Positions 8,515 to 16,271 of a stretch of DNA of 64,000 bases are shown here, one piece after another; positions within the stretch are counted from its first letter, which is position 1, and every line of letters starts with the position of its first letter. The position numbers and the translations under genes are program-made. The DNA comes from Chitinophagaceae bacterium (GTDB lineage: Bacteria > Bacteroidota > Bacteroidia > Chitinophagales > Chitinophagaceae), in the NCBI GenBank assembly GCA_016719015.1, contig JADKAZ010000001.1, positions 62,001 through 126,000 of the forward strand. The letters run 5' to 3'. The notes beneath the pieces were generated by a model. The model saw only the letters and a program-made list of their open reading frames with translations. It searched no databases and was not told the origin of the DNA.

Positions 8515-9096
8515 ATGTCAACCGGACTGAATGATAATGAAATCATTAGCAAAGTGCTAAGTGGTGATCATCAAGCTTATGCAGGCCTTGTGAACCGCTA
8601 TCAAAATTATGTTTTCACCCTTACCCTCCGGATGGTGAAAAACAGGGAAGATGCGGAGGAAGTGGCGCAGGATGTATTTATTAAAGCTTTTAAATACCTG
8701 GCAGATTTTAAAGGTGCATCGAAATTTACCACCTGGCTATATACCATTGTCAGCAACACCAGTATTAGCTTTTTGAGAAAAAAGAAATTAGACATTCATT
8801 CGCTGGATAACGAAAACGTCTTTGCCGCAGCCGCTAACCAGGATTCCGGAATGAGAGCAAATATGATAGAACAAAAGTCGAAACTGGCGATGGTCAATGA
8901 AGCAATCGGATTATTGAACCCGGATGATGCACAAATCATCACCCTGTTTTATAAAGCCGAGCAGTCGCTGGAAGAAACAGCACAGATTTTAGGCATTGAA
9001 ACAAATGCTGCGAAAGTCAGATTACACAGGGCCCGAACGAGATTGAAAGAAAAAATGGAAACTCATTATGTACAGGAAGTGAGAGATTTAAATTAA
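8515..9096 (+). CDS. ECF-type RNA polymerase sigma factor
   Basis: A 193-residue sigma-70 of the extracytoplasmic function group. Region 2 is clear: FTLTLRMVKNREDAEEVAQD and TWLYTIVSNTSISFLRKKK. A region 4 helix-turn-helix follows (ETAQILGIETNAAKVRLHRA). The frame is open further upstream to a TTG at 8470, but the ATG at 8515 gives the normal family N-terminus. The gene is followed after 16 bases by a one-domain membrane protein that is probably its anti-sigma factor. The target regulon cannot be read from this window. Confidence 0.92.
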   Translation: MSTGLNDNEIISKVLSGDHQAYAGLVNRYQNYVFTLTLRMVKNREDAEEVAQDVFIKAFKYLADFKGASKFTTWLYTIVSNTSISFLRKKKLDIHSLDNENVFAAAANQDSGMRANMIEQKSKLAMVNEAIGLLNPDDAQIITLFYKAEQSLEETAQILGIETNAAKVRLHRARTRLKEKMETHYVQEVRDLN

Positions 9097-9112
9097 TTTA
9101 AACTGACGTTGT

Positions 9113-9622
9113 ATGAATACTCAACACAACATGGAAGAAAGCCTCTGGAATTTTATTGACGGAACTATTTCCGCCAGTGAAAAAATAGTGGTTGAAAAAT
9201 TACTCCAAACCGATGCAGATTGGAAAGCCAAATATGGCGAATTATTGCAGGTAAACGAACTGCTGCAATCATCCGAACTGGAAGCACCGTCCCTGCGGTT
9301 CAGTAAAAATGTGATGGAACAGATCAGCAAATTACATATTGCCCCCGCCACAAAATCATATATCAATAAAAAAGTTATCTGGGGTATTGGATTGTTCTTC
9401 GTTACTATGATTGTCGGCTTTCTTATTTATGGCATCGGGCAAATTGATTTTTCTTCAGGTGAAGAAGTATCATGGTCAAAAAATATTAGTAAAATTGACT
9501 TCAGCAAGATATTCAGCAATACATGGGTAAATGCATTTATGATGATCAATGTAATACTGGGCCTCGTCCTGCTGGATAGCTATTTCACCAATAAAAGAAA
9601 GGAATTCAGAAAAGAAGCTTGA
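9113..9622 (+). CDS. probable membrane anti-sigma factor
   Basis: A 169-residue protein with a soluble N-terminal half (about 1-80), a membrane segment at ~86-106 and a second hydrophobic segment at ~140-157. The N-terminal part (ESLWNFIDGTISASEKIVVEKLL) resembles anti-sigma domains that count helices around a short inhibitory core. The zinc motif HxxxCxxC of ZAS domains is absent. Function rests mainly on position, co-transcribed with and immediately downstream of the ECF sigma factor. Identification is an inference. Confidence 0.65.
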   Translation: MNTQHNMEESLWNFIDGTISASEKIVVEKLLQTDADWKAKYGELLQVNELLQSSELEAPSLRFSKNVMEQISKLHIAPATKSYINKKVIWGIGLFFVTMIVGFLIYGIGQIDFSSGEEVSWSKNISKIDFSKIFSNTWVNAFMMINVILGLVLLDSYFTNKRKEFRKEA

Positions 9623-9648
9623 TGAATTAATTTCATTAAGTCCGGTAC

Positions 9649-9676
9649 GCCTCTTCATTTTTGAAGAGGCTTTTTT
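9649..9676 (+). terminator. intrinsic terminator after the sigma/anti-sigma pair
   Basis: A perfect 9-bp stem GCCTCTTCA / TGAAGAGGC with loop TTTT is followed by six T's. It ends the sigma-factor operon. Confidence 0.88.
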
Positions 9677-9889
9677 ATATATGAAGTTCACCGAGAATCA
9701 TATTTGCCTCGCCCAGAGAGAAAGAGAAAAAATAAAAAATGACAAAAGAAAATAGAAGATAAACATAGTTTCGATAAACTCATTCTCTCTTTATCCTCGG
9801 TGTGATTTTTTTGGATAACCTAACAGAAAGTAATTTAAAACTGAGAGATCACCCGTCATTAGGAGAGGGAATTACTTCGCAACAAACCT

Positions 9890-9897
9890 TACCTTTG
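9890..9897 (+). promoter_or_regulatory. putative -7 promoter box TACCTTTG
   Basis: An exact match to TAnnTTTG lies 17 bases before the ATG at 9915. No TTG stands 19-21 bases upstream. With a start site 6-8 bases downstream, an ATG at 9906 would be nearly leaderless; this favours the ATG at 9915. Confidence 0.5.
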
Positions 9898-9914
9898 CGA
9901 CTGAAATGCTTGCT

Positions 9915-11273
9915 ATGGATATTAAGAACAATATACTCGAGACAATAGGGAATACACCACTTATCAGGTTAAATAAGATTACGAAAGATTTGCCCTGCAC
10001 AGTGCTTGCCAAAGTGGATTATTTTAATCCCGGCAATTCTATCAAAGACCGTATGGCATTAAAGATGGTGGAAGTAGCCGAAAAAGAAGGTAAGTTAAAA
10101 CCCGGCGGAACAATTATCGAAGGCACCAGTGGGAATACCGGAATGGGATTAGCATTGGCGGCCATTGTAAAAGGCTACAAATGTATCTTCGTAACTACTG
10201 ATAAGCAATCAAAAGAAAAAGCTGATATCCTTAAAGCAGTTGGAGCAGAAGTTATTGTTTGTCCCACGAACGTAATGCCAGATGATCCAAAAAGTTATTA
10301 CAGTGTAGCTGCAAGATTAGCGAAGGAAGTGCCCAACTCCTATCACATGAACCAGTATGATAACCTGGCCAACCGGTTAGCCCATTATGAATCTACCGGA
10401 CCGGAGATCTGGAACCAGACCGATGGAAAAATTACTCATCTTGTCTGCACAGCAGGTACAGGTGGTACCATTGTCGGTACGGCAAAATACCTGAAAGAAA
10501 AAAATCCTGCCATTCAAATATGGGCTATTGATGTATATGGATCATTGCTCACAAAATATTTTCGCACCGGAGAGATTGATATGAACGAAGTACACCCTTA
10601 TATCAGTGAAGGGTTCGGTGAAGATTTTGTGCCAAAGAATTATGATATGAGTGTGATTGATCATTTTGAGCAAGTGACGGATAAAGATGGCGCAGTAATG
10701 GCAAGAAAGTTGGCGAAGGAAGAAGGGTTGTTCTGTGGTTATAGTGCAGGCAGTTGTATCCAGGGATTACTGCAATTAAAAGATCGTTTGAAAAAAGATG
10801 ATCTCGTTGTTTGTATTTTTCATGACCACGGGAGCCGCTATGTCGGTAAAATTTATAATGACCAGTGGATGATTGAACGTGGCTTCCTTGATGTAAAAAC
10901 CTTTCGTGATGTGGTAAGTGCAAGAGGAACCAAACGTTTAATAACTGTTGAACCATCACAGACAGTTTTAGAAGCAGTCGAACTGATGAAGAAATATGAT
11001 ATCGAGCAAATCCCGGTAATAAATGGTAGCGGCCCACTCGGCGCCATCAGCGAAGGTGGCTTATTTCAGAAAATATTTAATAACCCGGAAATTAAGAACT
11101 CCAGTGTACAAGATGTATTGGAGCCCTCTTTCCCGGTAGTCTCTTTTGATACCCCCGTTGAGAAATTGAGCCACCTTATCAACAAAGAAAATGGTGCTGT
11201 GCTCGCAAAAGATGAGGCGGGGAATTATCATATCGTTACTAAGTACGATGTTATACAATCCCTCGGTAACTAG
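9915..11273 (+). CDS. cbs: cystathionine beta-synthase-type PLP enzyme with CBS pair
   Basis: A 452-residue PLP fold-type II enzyme that condenses serine (or a serine derivative) with homocysteine or sulfide. NPGNSIKDR near residue 40 carries the PLP lysine, and EGTSGNTGMGLA binds the cofactor phosphate. The C-terminal third (from about 335) holds two CBS domains (QTVLEAVELMKKYDIEQIPV and a second copy ending at the C-terminus), which in the family bind adenosyl ligands and regulate activity. A second ATG at 9906 would add three residues. Cysteine synthase activity cannot be excluded from sequence alone. Confidence 0.87.
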   Translation: MDIKNNILETIGNTPLIRLNKITKDLPCTVLAKVDYFNPGNSIKDRMALKMVEVAEKEGKLKPGGTIIEGTSGNTGMGLALAAIVKGYKCIFVTTDKQSKEKADILKAVGAEVIVCPTNVMPDDPKSYYSVAARLAKEVPNSYHMNQYDNLANRLAHYESTGPEIWNQTDGKITHLVCTAGTGGTIVGTAKYLKEKNPAIQIWAIDVYGSLLTKYFRTGEIDMNEVHPYISEGFGEDFVPKNYDMSVIDHFEQVTDKDGAVMARKLAKEEGLFCGYSAGSCIQGLLQLKDRLKKDDLVVCIFHDHGSRYVGKIYNDQWMIERGFLDVKTFRDVVSARGTKRLITVEPSQTVLEAVELMKKYDIEQIPVINGSGPLGAISEGGLFQKIFNNPEIKNSSVQDVLEPSFPVVSFDTPVEKLSHLINKENGAVLAKDEAGNYHIVTKYDVIQSLGN

Positions 11274-11359
11274 GCACAATAAACTCCAAAATTGACTTAA
11301 GACAACCCTGACAACGTTTGCGCAGTTATTTTCCCGTAAATCTACGACTGGAAATATGT

Positions 11360-11391
11360 GTAAACCCGCAAAAGATTAGTGGCGGGTTTAC
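11360..11391. repeat. 10-bp inverted repeat
   Basis: GTAAACCCGC and GCGGGTTTAC pair perfectly around a 12-base loop. There is no T-run on either side, so it is not a standard terminator, although it may stabilise the 3' end of the preceding transcript, whose stop is 86 bases away. Short TACGA / TCGTA arms flank it at 11343 and 11411. Confidence 0.7.
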
Positions 11392-11415
11392 GATAAAATG
11401 GGTAAATACTGTCGT

Positions 11416-11467
11416 AAAATAATAGGGTTATTTTGCTCTATAATGTTAACGAACTGCCTATTATTTT
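11416..11467. repeat. 11-bp inverted repeat, A/T-rich
   Basis: AAAATAATAGG and CCTATTATTTT pair perfectly around a 30-base loop. The right arm ends in a T-run, so weak termination on the plus strand is possible. Confidence 0.6.
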
Positions 11468-11469
11468 TG

Positions 11470-11660
11470 TCTTCCAATCATCCAATACCAATTGAAAGAA
11501 ACCGAAAAAACCAATCCTAAAGAAAAACCAAAACCCAATCCTTAGAAAAACCAGTTGAAATCCAGATCCATTCGAAAAACCGTCCTAAAGTCCAGAAAGA
11601 TCCTTGAAAACCGACAAATGTCACCGTGTCCAAATCCAATGAAAAGATTCCAAAGTCCGG
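11470..11660. repeat. low-complexity array of ATCC / AAAAACC words
   Basis: The plus strand is poor in G and T and repeats short words: AATCCTAAAGAAAAACC, AATCCTTAGAAAAACC and GTCCTAAAGTCC are near copies, with ATCC recurring roughly every 15-30 bases. On the minus strand this reads as GGAT and GGACTTT words. The units are degenerate, so it is not a clean tandem repeat. Confidence 0.5.
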
Positions 11661-11663
11661 AAC

Positions 11664-11692
11664 CCTCCTGCTAAATTTAATTTAGCAGGAGG
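11664..11692. repeat. 13-bp perfect inverted repeat
   Basis: CCTCCTGCTAAAT, a 3-base TTA loop and ATTTAGCAGGAGG form the longest perfect hairpin of this stretch. No T-run follows on either strand, which argues against simple termination and leaves an operator, an RNA hairpin or a relic element end as options. Confidence 0.7.
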
Positions 11693-11846
11693 CGCGGTGA
11701 ACATCACTACTACCCTCCTTTTATTTTTCAACCCTCTTTATTGATTCATTTTTGCTATCCCAAATTGAATTTGAAATTAATACTTCATTTTATTGGCGTT
11801 GGTTATCCATTTTAATACTTTGGTATAATTTGCAGCAAATTCCTTC

Positions 11847-12641
11847 ATGCCCGTTTTTACAGACCAAACCGGAAGAACAGTTTCCATTCCTTCTACTCCA
11901 CAACGAATCATTTCCCTGGTTCCATCACAAACAGAGCTTCTGTTTGATTTAGGATTAAGCAATGAAGTCATCGGTATTACCCGTTTCTGTATTCATCCGG
12001 AAGAATGGTTTCATACCAAGACAAGAGTCGGTGGTACGAAAAATATAAAATCGGATACCATCAGGCAGCTACAGCCTGATCTTATAATCGCTAATAAGGA
12101 AGAAAATGTAAAAGATCAAATAGAAGAACTGCAACAACACTATCCTGTCTGGATAAGTGATGTAAACAATCTGCATGATGCGTTGGAAATGATTAAGCAG
12201 ATAGGTTGCATAACCAACAAAGAACAGGAAGCAAAGGAAATGATCGCAGGAATCAAAAATAACTTTTTATTACTATCAGCTCCTGGGAAAAGATTAAGAG
12301 TTGCCTACCTGATATGGAAAGAACCGTACATGACTGTGGGTGGGGATACATTCATTCATTCAATGCTGGAAGCCGCCGGCATGGAAAACATCTTCAAAAA
12401 CAGTCTGCGGTATCCATCAGTAGAAATATCCGCACTTAAAACGCTGAACTGTGAATTGCTCTTACTTTCCTCAGAACCATTCCCCTTCAAACAAAAACAT
12501 ATTGATGAATTGCAAACGCATTTACCAGACACAAAAATTATCCTGGTAGATGGTGAGATGTTTAGCTGGTACGGCAGCCACTTATTAAAAGCCCCTCTAT
12601 TTTTCAAGAGTTTGCAGTCAACAATAAATAAACGATCTTAG
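11847..12641 (+). CDS. helical-backbone metal receptor (BtuF/FecB-like), cytoplasmic
   Basis: A 264-residue protein of the periplasmic-binding-protein type III fold. The opening RIISLVPSQTELLFDLGL and VGGTKNIKSDTI are typical of the BtuF/FecB-like family that binds cobalamin, haem or ferric siderophores. It begins MPVFTDQTGRTVSIP with no signal peptide or lipobox, and no permease or ATPase genes are adjacent. It is therefore unlikely to be an ordinary transport receptor and may act in the cytoplasm. Such orphan, leaderless forms occur in Bacteroidota, and their role is unknown to me. Confidence 0.78.
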   Translation: MPVFTDQTGRTVSIPSTPQRIISLVPSQTELLFDLGLSNEVIGITRFCIHPEEWFHTKTRVGGTKNIKSDTIRQLQPDLIIANKEENVKDQIEELQQHYPVWISDVNNLHDALEMIKQIGCITNKEQEAKEMIAGIKNNFLLLSAPGKRLRVAYLIWKEPYMTVGGDTFIHSMLEAAGMENIFKNSLRYPSVEISALKTLNCELLLLSSEPFPFKQKHIDELQTHLPDTKIILVDGEMFSWYGSHLLKAPLFFKSLQSTINKRS

Positions 12642-12676
12642 AACTTATTGATTAGTGAACATTTATAATTGACCAA

Positions 12677-13783
12677 ATGAGTTTTACCGAAAACAAAAAT
12701 GACAGGGAGACAAAGGAAGGCGATAAACCTTCCCGCAAAAAACCAATGTACCCGGTAAACAATGACTTGCGGCAGTACCTGAAACTGCATGGCCGGGAAG
12801 TAAAGCTGCCTGTTACCTATCAAAACCTGTTAAACTACACCTGGTCAACACCGATAAAAGATAAACAGGGCAAAGATACACTTTGGGAAAAATTATCCTA
12901 CGACAGTCGTGACTGGAACTATATCCGTGAGGGGTTGGTAAAGATCTATGCGGTTTTAAAAACCGAAGGCGATTTTAGTTTCATCAGTCACCTGGATGTT
13001 GCAAGAATTGATTATTGCACCTTTGGCAACTCCCACCCTTTCAGAATACGTATTGTCAATAAATTCAATGACAATTATGATCACTATTATATTAAAATCG
13101 CAGACGCTTCAAGAATTTATGGCTTAGAGCTGGAACATATCTTATCACCTAACCGTATCATTTTTTTTACCTGTGATAACACATTGGTAGAAGAACATAT
13201 TCCCGGTATACCGGGAGATGCTTTCATTCACCAGATGATGGAAGCACCGGAAACAAATAAAATCCGGCTGGCCAAAGAATTTGTCAAATTTAATGAACGT
13301 TGCTTTGTGCGGTTATTAGGCGACATGCGGAGTTATAATTTTGTGGTGGACATTACTCCGGATATTGAGGATTATCAATACCGTATCCGCTGTATTGATT
13401 TTGACCAGCAATCTTATGAAGGGAGAAGAAATCTCTACCTGCCCCAGTTTTTTAAAGAAAATTATGCCTTTGTTCAGTTGTGCCTGTCACATCTTAATAA
13501 AGAATCAATCGAACAATACAGGTTTGAAGAGAGAACCATGATAACATTCCGGATCGTATCCTCCCGCTATCGCATCAAAGAACTTTTAGACATTATGACA
13601 AAAGACGTAATTTCTACTCCTGAAAAAATTAACCAATTAAAGAGTGAATTGAATACTGCCCTCGACACAACTGTTTTTTCAAGATGTGCATCGATGGGTG
13701 ATATTGTAAAAATGCAGTTAAAGAAAATGTTGCGAAAAAATTTACTGCTCGTCCAAAAAAACCTGCGTAAGTCAAATGATTAA
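12677..13783 (+). CDS. conserved protein with kinase-like motifs
   Basis: A 368-residue protein that I do not recognise as a named family. The first ~25 residues are charged and probably disordered. Near residues 217-248 it shows LLGDMRSYNF followed by YRIRCIDFDQQSYEG. The GDxxxxN and IDFD spacing resembles the catalytic loop and metal-binding aspartate of aminoglycoside/choline-kinase-like folds. The C-terminus is basic. It lies 35 bases after the metal-receptor-like gene, perhaps in one transcript. Function is unknown; the kinase relation is an inference from short motifs. Confidence 0.7.
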   Translation: MSFTENKNDRETKEGDKPSRKKPMYPVNNDLRQYLKLHGREVKLPVTYQNLLNYTWSTPIKDKQGKDTLWEKLSYDSRDWNYIREGLVKIYAVLKTEGDFSFISHLDVARIDYCTFGNSHPFRIRIVNKFNDNYDHYYIKIADASRIYGLELEHILSPNRIIFFTCDNTLVEEHIPGIPGDAFIHQMMEAPETNKIRLAKEFVKFNERCFVRLLGDMRSYNFVVDITPDIEDYQYRIRCIDFDQQSYEGRRNLYLPQFFKENYAFVQLCLSHLNKESIEQYRFEERTMITFRIVSSRYRIKELLDIMTKDVISTPEKINQLKSELNTALDTTVFSRCASMGDIVKMQLKKMLRKNLLLVQKNLRKSND

Positions 13784-13912
13784 TATCCTTTCATTACTCT
13801 AACATCTGTTCGTAATTCCATTTAAATAAATCATCTATATTAGCGGCTCAAATCACAATTACCTGCCTGCCAGCTGAAAAGCATTTTCCACTTTTAAAAC
13901 AACTACTATTAA

Positions 13913-14980
13913 ATGAAAAAGTATAGAGCCGGTGTGCTGTTTGGTGAAGAACTTGAAGCATTACTCAAAGACGCTAAAGACAATCAGTTTGCCTTACCAG
14001 CAGTAAACACCATAGGCACTAACACCATTAACGCAACACTGGAAACAGCTGCCAAGGTAAACTCTCCTGTTATTGTTCAGTTTTCGAATGGCGGGGCACA
14101 GTTTATTGCTGGCAAAGGAATGCCCAATGACCAGCTACAGGCAAATATTGCAGGCGGAATATCCGGAGCCTTACATATTCATAATGTTGCCAGGTATTAT
14201 GGAGTGCCGGTCGTTTTGCATACAGACCATGCTTCTAAAAAGTGGTTGCCCTGGATCAGTGGATTGATTGATGCAGGAGTGCAATACAACAAAGAAAAAG
14301 GTCAGCCACTTTTCAGCTCTCATATGCTCGACCTTAGTGAGGAACCGATTGAAGAAAATATTCATACATCTGTGGAATTTTTCAAAAGGATGCAGCCTTT
14401 GGGTATGGCTATTGAAATTGAATTAGGAGTAACCGGTGGTGAAGAAGATGGCGTTGATAACAGCGATGTAGAAAATTCAAAACTGTACACACAGCCGGAA
14501 GATGTGGCCTATTCCTATAAGGAATTAAGCAAAGTAGGCTCCCTGTTTACTATAGCCGCTGCATTTGGAAATGTACATGGTGTGTACAAACCGGGCAATG
14601 TGGAATTGCGGCCCGAGATCTTAAATAATAGCCAGGTATATATTGAAAGAGAATTAAAAACCGGGCCCAAGCCAGTTTACTTTGTTTTTCATGGAGGCAG
14701 TGGCTCACCACAGCACCAGATAAGGGAAGCAATTGGCTATGGTGCCATCAAGATGAATATTGATACTGACCTGCAATGGGCTTTTTGGGAAGGTGTTTTA
14801 AATAATTATAAAAAGAGTGAAGCTTACCTGCAGGGACAATTGGGCAATCCCGAAGGAGAAGACAAGCCCAACAAAAAATACTACGACCCCCGGGTATGGC
14901 TTCGTAAAGGTGAAGAAGCGTTTATTCAACGCCTTGAAGTGGCTTTTGAAGACCTTAATTGTATTAATCGCAACGCTTAA
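13913..14980 (+). CDS. fbaA: class II fructose-bisphosphate aldolase
   Basis: A zinc-dependent aldolase of 355 residues, the length of class IIA enzymes, which cleaves fructose 1,6-bisphosphate in glycolysis and joins the trioses in gluconeogenesis. HTDH at residues 103-106 supplies the catalytic aspartate and a zinc ligand. Another zinc-site histidine is in FHGGSGSP near 260, and the segment MNIDTDLQWAFWEG is diagnostic of the class. A TATATTAG box at about 13838 is a likely promoter. It is followed by its own terminator and then by a class I aldolase. Confidence 0.95.
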   Translation: MKKYRAGVLFGEELEALLKDAKDNQFALPAVNTIGTNTINATLETAAKVNSPVIVQFSNGGAQFIAGKGMPNDQLQANIAGGISGALHIHNVARYYGVPVVLHTDHASKKWLPWISGLIDAGVQYNKEKGQPLFSSHMLDLSEEPIEENIHTSVEFFKRMQPLGMAIEIELGVTGGEEDGVDNSDVENSKLYTQPEDVAYSYKELSKVGSLFTIAAAFGNVHGVYKPGNVELRPEILNNSQVYIERELKTGPKPVYFVFHGGSGSPQHQIREAIGYGAIKMNIDTDLQWAFWEGVLNNYKKSEAYLQGQLGNPEGEDKPNKKYYDPRVWLRKGEEAFIQRLEVAFEDLNCINRNA

Positions 14981-15001
14981 TTTTCCTGGCTCATAAATTT
15001 T

Positions 15002-15027
15002 AATCCTGCTTCCGGGAAGGATTTTTT
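15002..15027 (+). terminator. intrinsic terminator after fbaA
   Basis: AATCCT and AGGATT pair around a GC-rich inner loop, followed by a T-run. It separates the two aldolase genes into different transcripts. Confidence 0.65.
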
Positions 15028-15038
15028 ATGCACATCCC

Positions 15039-15046
15039 TATCTTTG
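15039..15046 (+). promoter_or_regulatory. putative -7 promoter box TATCTTTG
   Basis: An exact TAnnTTTG match lies 56 bases before the ATG of the class I aldolase, just after the fbaA terminator. No clear -33 TTG is seen. Confidence 0.5.
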
Positions 15047-15101
15047 CGAACAATTGTTAGCAACAACTCAAACTTAACAGTCAACGAAAATATTGCTTAC
15101 C

Positions 15102-16175
15102 ATGGCTTCAAAAAAATTAAATGACCTACTTGGCGACAAAGCTGAGTATTTATTAAATCATCAGTCTAAAACAATTGCTAAAGACCAGCTTCACTTGCCC
15201 GGTGCTGATTTTATTGACCGGGTTTGGTCATCCAGCGACCGCAATCCGCAGGTGCTTCGCAATCTCCAGGCGATGTATAATAACGGAAGATTGTCCAATA
15301 CAGGCTACCTATCGATTCTTCCTGTAGACCAGGGAATAGAACATAGTGGTGGAGCTTCCTTTGCAAAAAATCCCATCTACTTCGATCCGGAAAATATTAT
15401 CAAATTAGCTATGGAAGGCGGTTGCAATGCCGTTGCCACTACTTTCGGCGGATTAGGCTTTATGGCCAGAAAGTATGCCCACAAAATCCCTTTCATTGTA
15501 AAAGTGAATCACAATGAGTTTCTTACATATCCTAATAAGTTTGACCAGATAATGTTTGCTTCCATTAAACAAAGCTGGAACCTCGGTGCGGCTGCAGTAG
15601 GCGCCACAATTTACTTTGGCAGTGATGAATCGGCAAGACAGATACAGGAAGTAAGCAAGGCGTTTGAAATGGCACATGAACTCGGCATGGCTACCATCCT
15701 TTGGTGCTATCTCCGTAATCCGGCTTTCAAAACCAAAGAAAAAGATTTTCATGTTTCGGCCGACCTAACCGGTCAGGCCAATCATCTGGGAGTGACCATC
15801 GAAGCAGATATTATCAAACAAAAATTACCGGAGAACAATGGTGGTTATTTAGCATTGAACACTAAAGAATCTGCTTATGGTAAAAACGATAAACGGATTT
15901 ATGATGAACTGACCACCGATCACCCAATTGATCTTTGCCGCTACCAGGTAGCCAACTGTTACATGGGCCGTGCTGGATTGATTAATTCTGGTGGAGCGTC
16001 ATCGGGTGCAAGTGACATGGCCGAAGCAGTAACAACAGCTGTTATTAACAAAAGAGCCGGTGGTATGGGATTGATATCCGGACGTAAAGCCTTCCAGCGA
16101 CCAATGAAAGAAGGCGTAGAAATTTTGAATGCCATACAGGATGTATACCTGGACAAAGAAGTTACGATAGCCTAA
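15102..16175 (+). CDS. fbaB: class I fructose-bisphosphate aldolase (DhnA/FbaB type)
   Basis: A 357-residue Schiff-base aldolase of the DeoC/DhnA-like family. DQGIEHS at residues 76-82 and the conserved GGLGFMARKYAHKIPFIVKV segment identify the group. It catalyses the same reaction as the preceding class II enzyme without zinc, and related enzymes work mainly in gluconeogenesis. I choose ATG 15102 (MASKKLNDL) over the in-frame TTG at 15093. The TATCTTTG box upstream and the terminators on both sides indicate a single-gene transcript that can be regulated separately from fbaA. Confidence 0.92.
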   Translation: MASKKLNDLLGDKAEYLLNHQSKTIAKDQLHLPGADFIDRVWSSSDRNPQVLRNLQAMYNNGRLSNTGYLSILPVDQGIEHSGGASFAKNPIYFDPENIIKLAMEGGCNAVATTFGGLGFMARKYAHKIPFIVKVNHNEFLTYPNKFDQIMFASIKQSWNLGAAAVGATIYFGSDESARQIQEVSKAFEMAHELGMATILWCYLRNPAFKTKEKDFHVSADLTGQANHLGVTIEADIIKQKLPENNGGYLALNTKESAYGKNDKRIYDELTTDHPIDLCRYQVANCYMGRAGLINSGGASSGASDMAEAVTTAVINKRAGGMGLISGRKAFQRPMKEGVEILNAIQDVYLDKEVTIA

Positions 16176-16209
16176 CAGCAATGCTTTATATACATTGGCT
16201 CAATATTAT

Positions 16210-16236
16210 AAACCCGGTAAAATATCGGGTTTTTTT
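16210..16236 (+). terminator. intrinsic terminator after fbaB
   Basis: AAACCCG / CGGGTTT forms a 7-bp stem with a 9-base loop, followed by a run of T's. Confidence 0.85.
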
Positions 16237-16271
16237 ATAAATTTATGAATACTGATTTCATAACAAACAAT

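Larger units (their letters stand above)
11274..11846. other. 573-base gene-free stretch with inverted repeats
   Basis: I find no credible protein gene here. It contains three perfect inverted repeats (listed separately) and, between 11470 and 11660, an A/C-rich low-complexity block on the plus strand. The stretch before 11847 is A/T-rich and holds the probable promoter of the next gene (TATAATTTG near 11821). It is the only gap over 300 bases in the window. It could be a non-coding RNA locus, a decayed element or simply a structured 3' region. Confidence 0.6.

Noticed and set aside
10603..11037. A 144-codon reading frame antisense to the cystathionine beta-synthase gene
   Set aside because: It is a shadow of the coding strand; composition and lack of family features argue against a gene.
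11311..11324. ACAACGTTTGCGCA as a LacI/PurR-type operator
   Set aside because: Single copy, only one half is palindromic, and no regulator or controlled gene is near.
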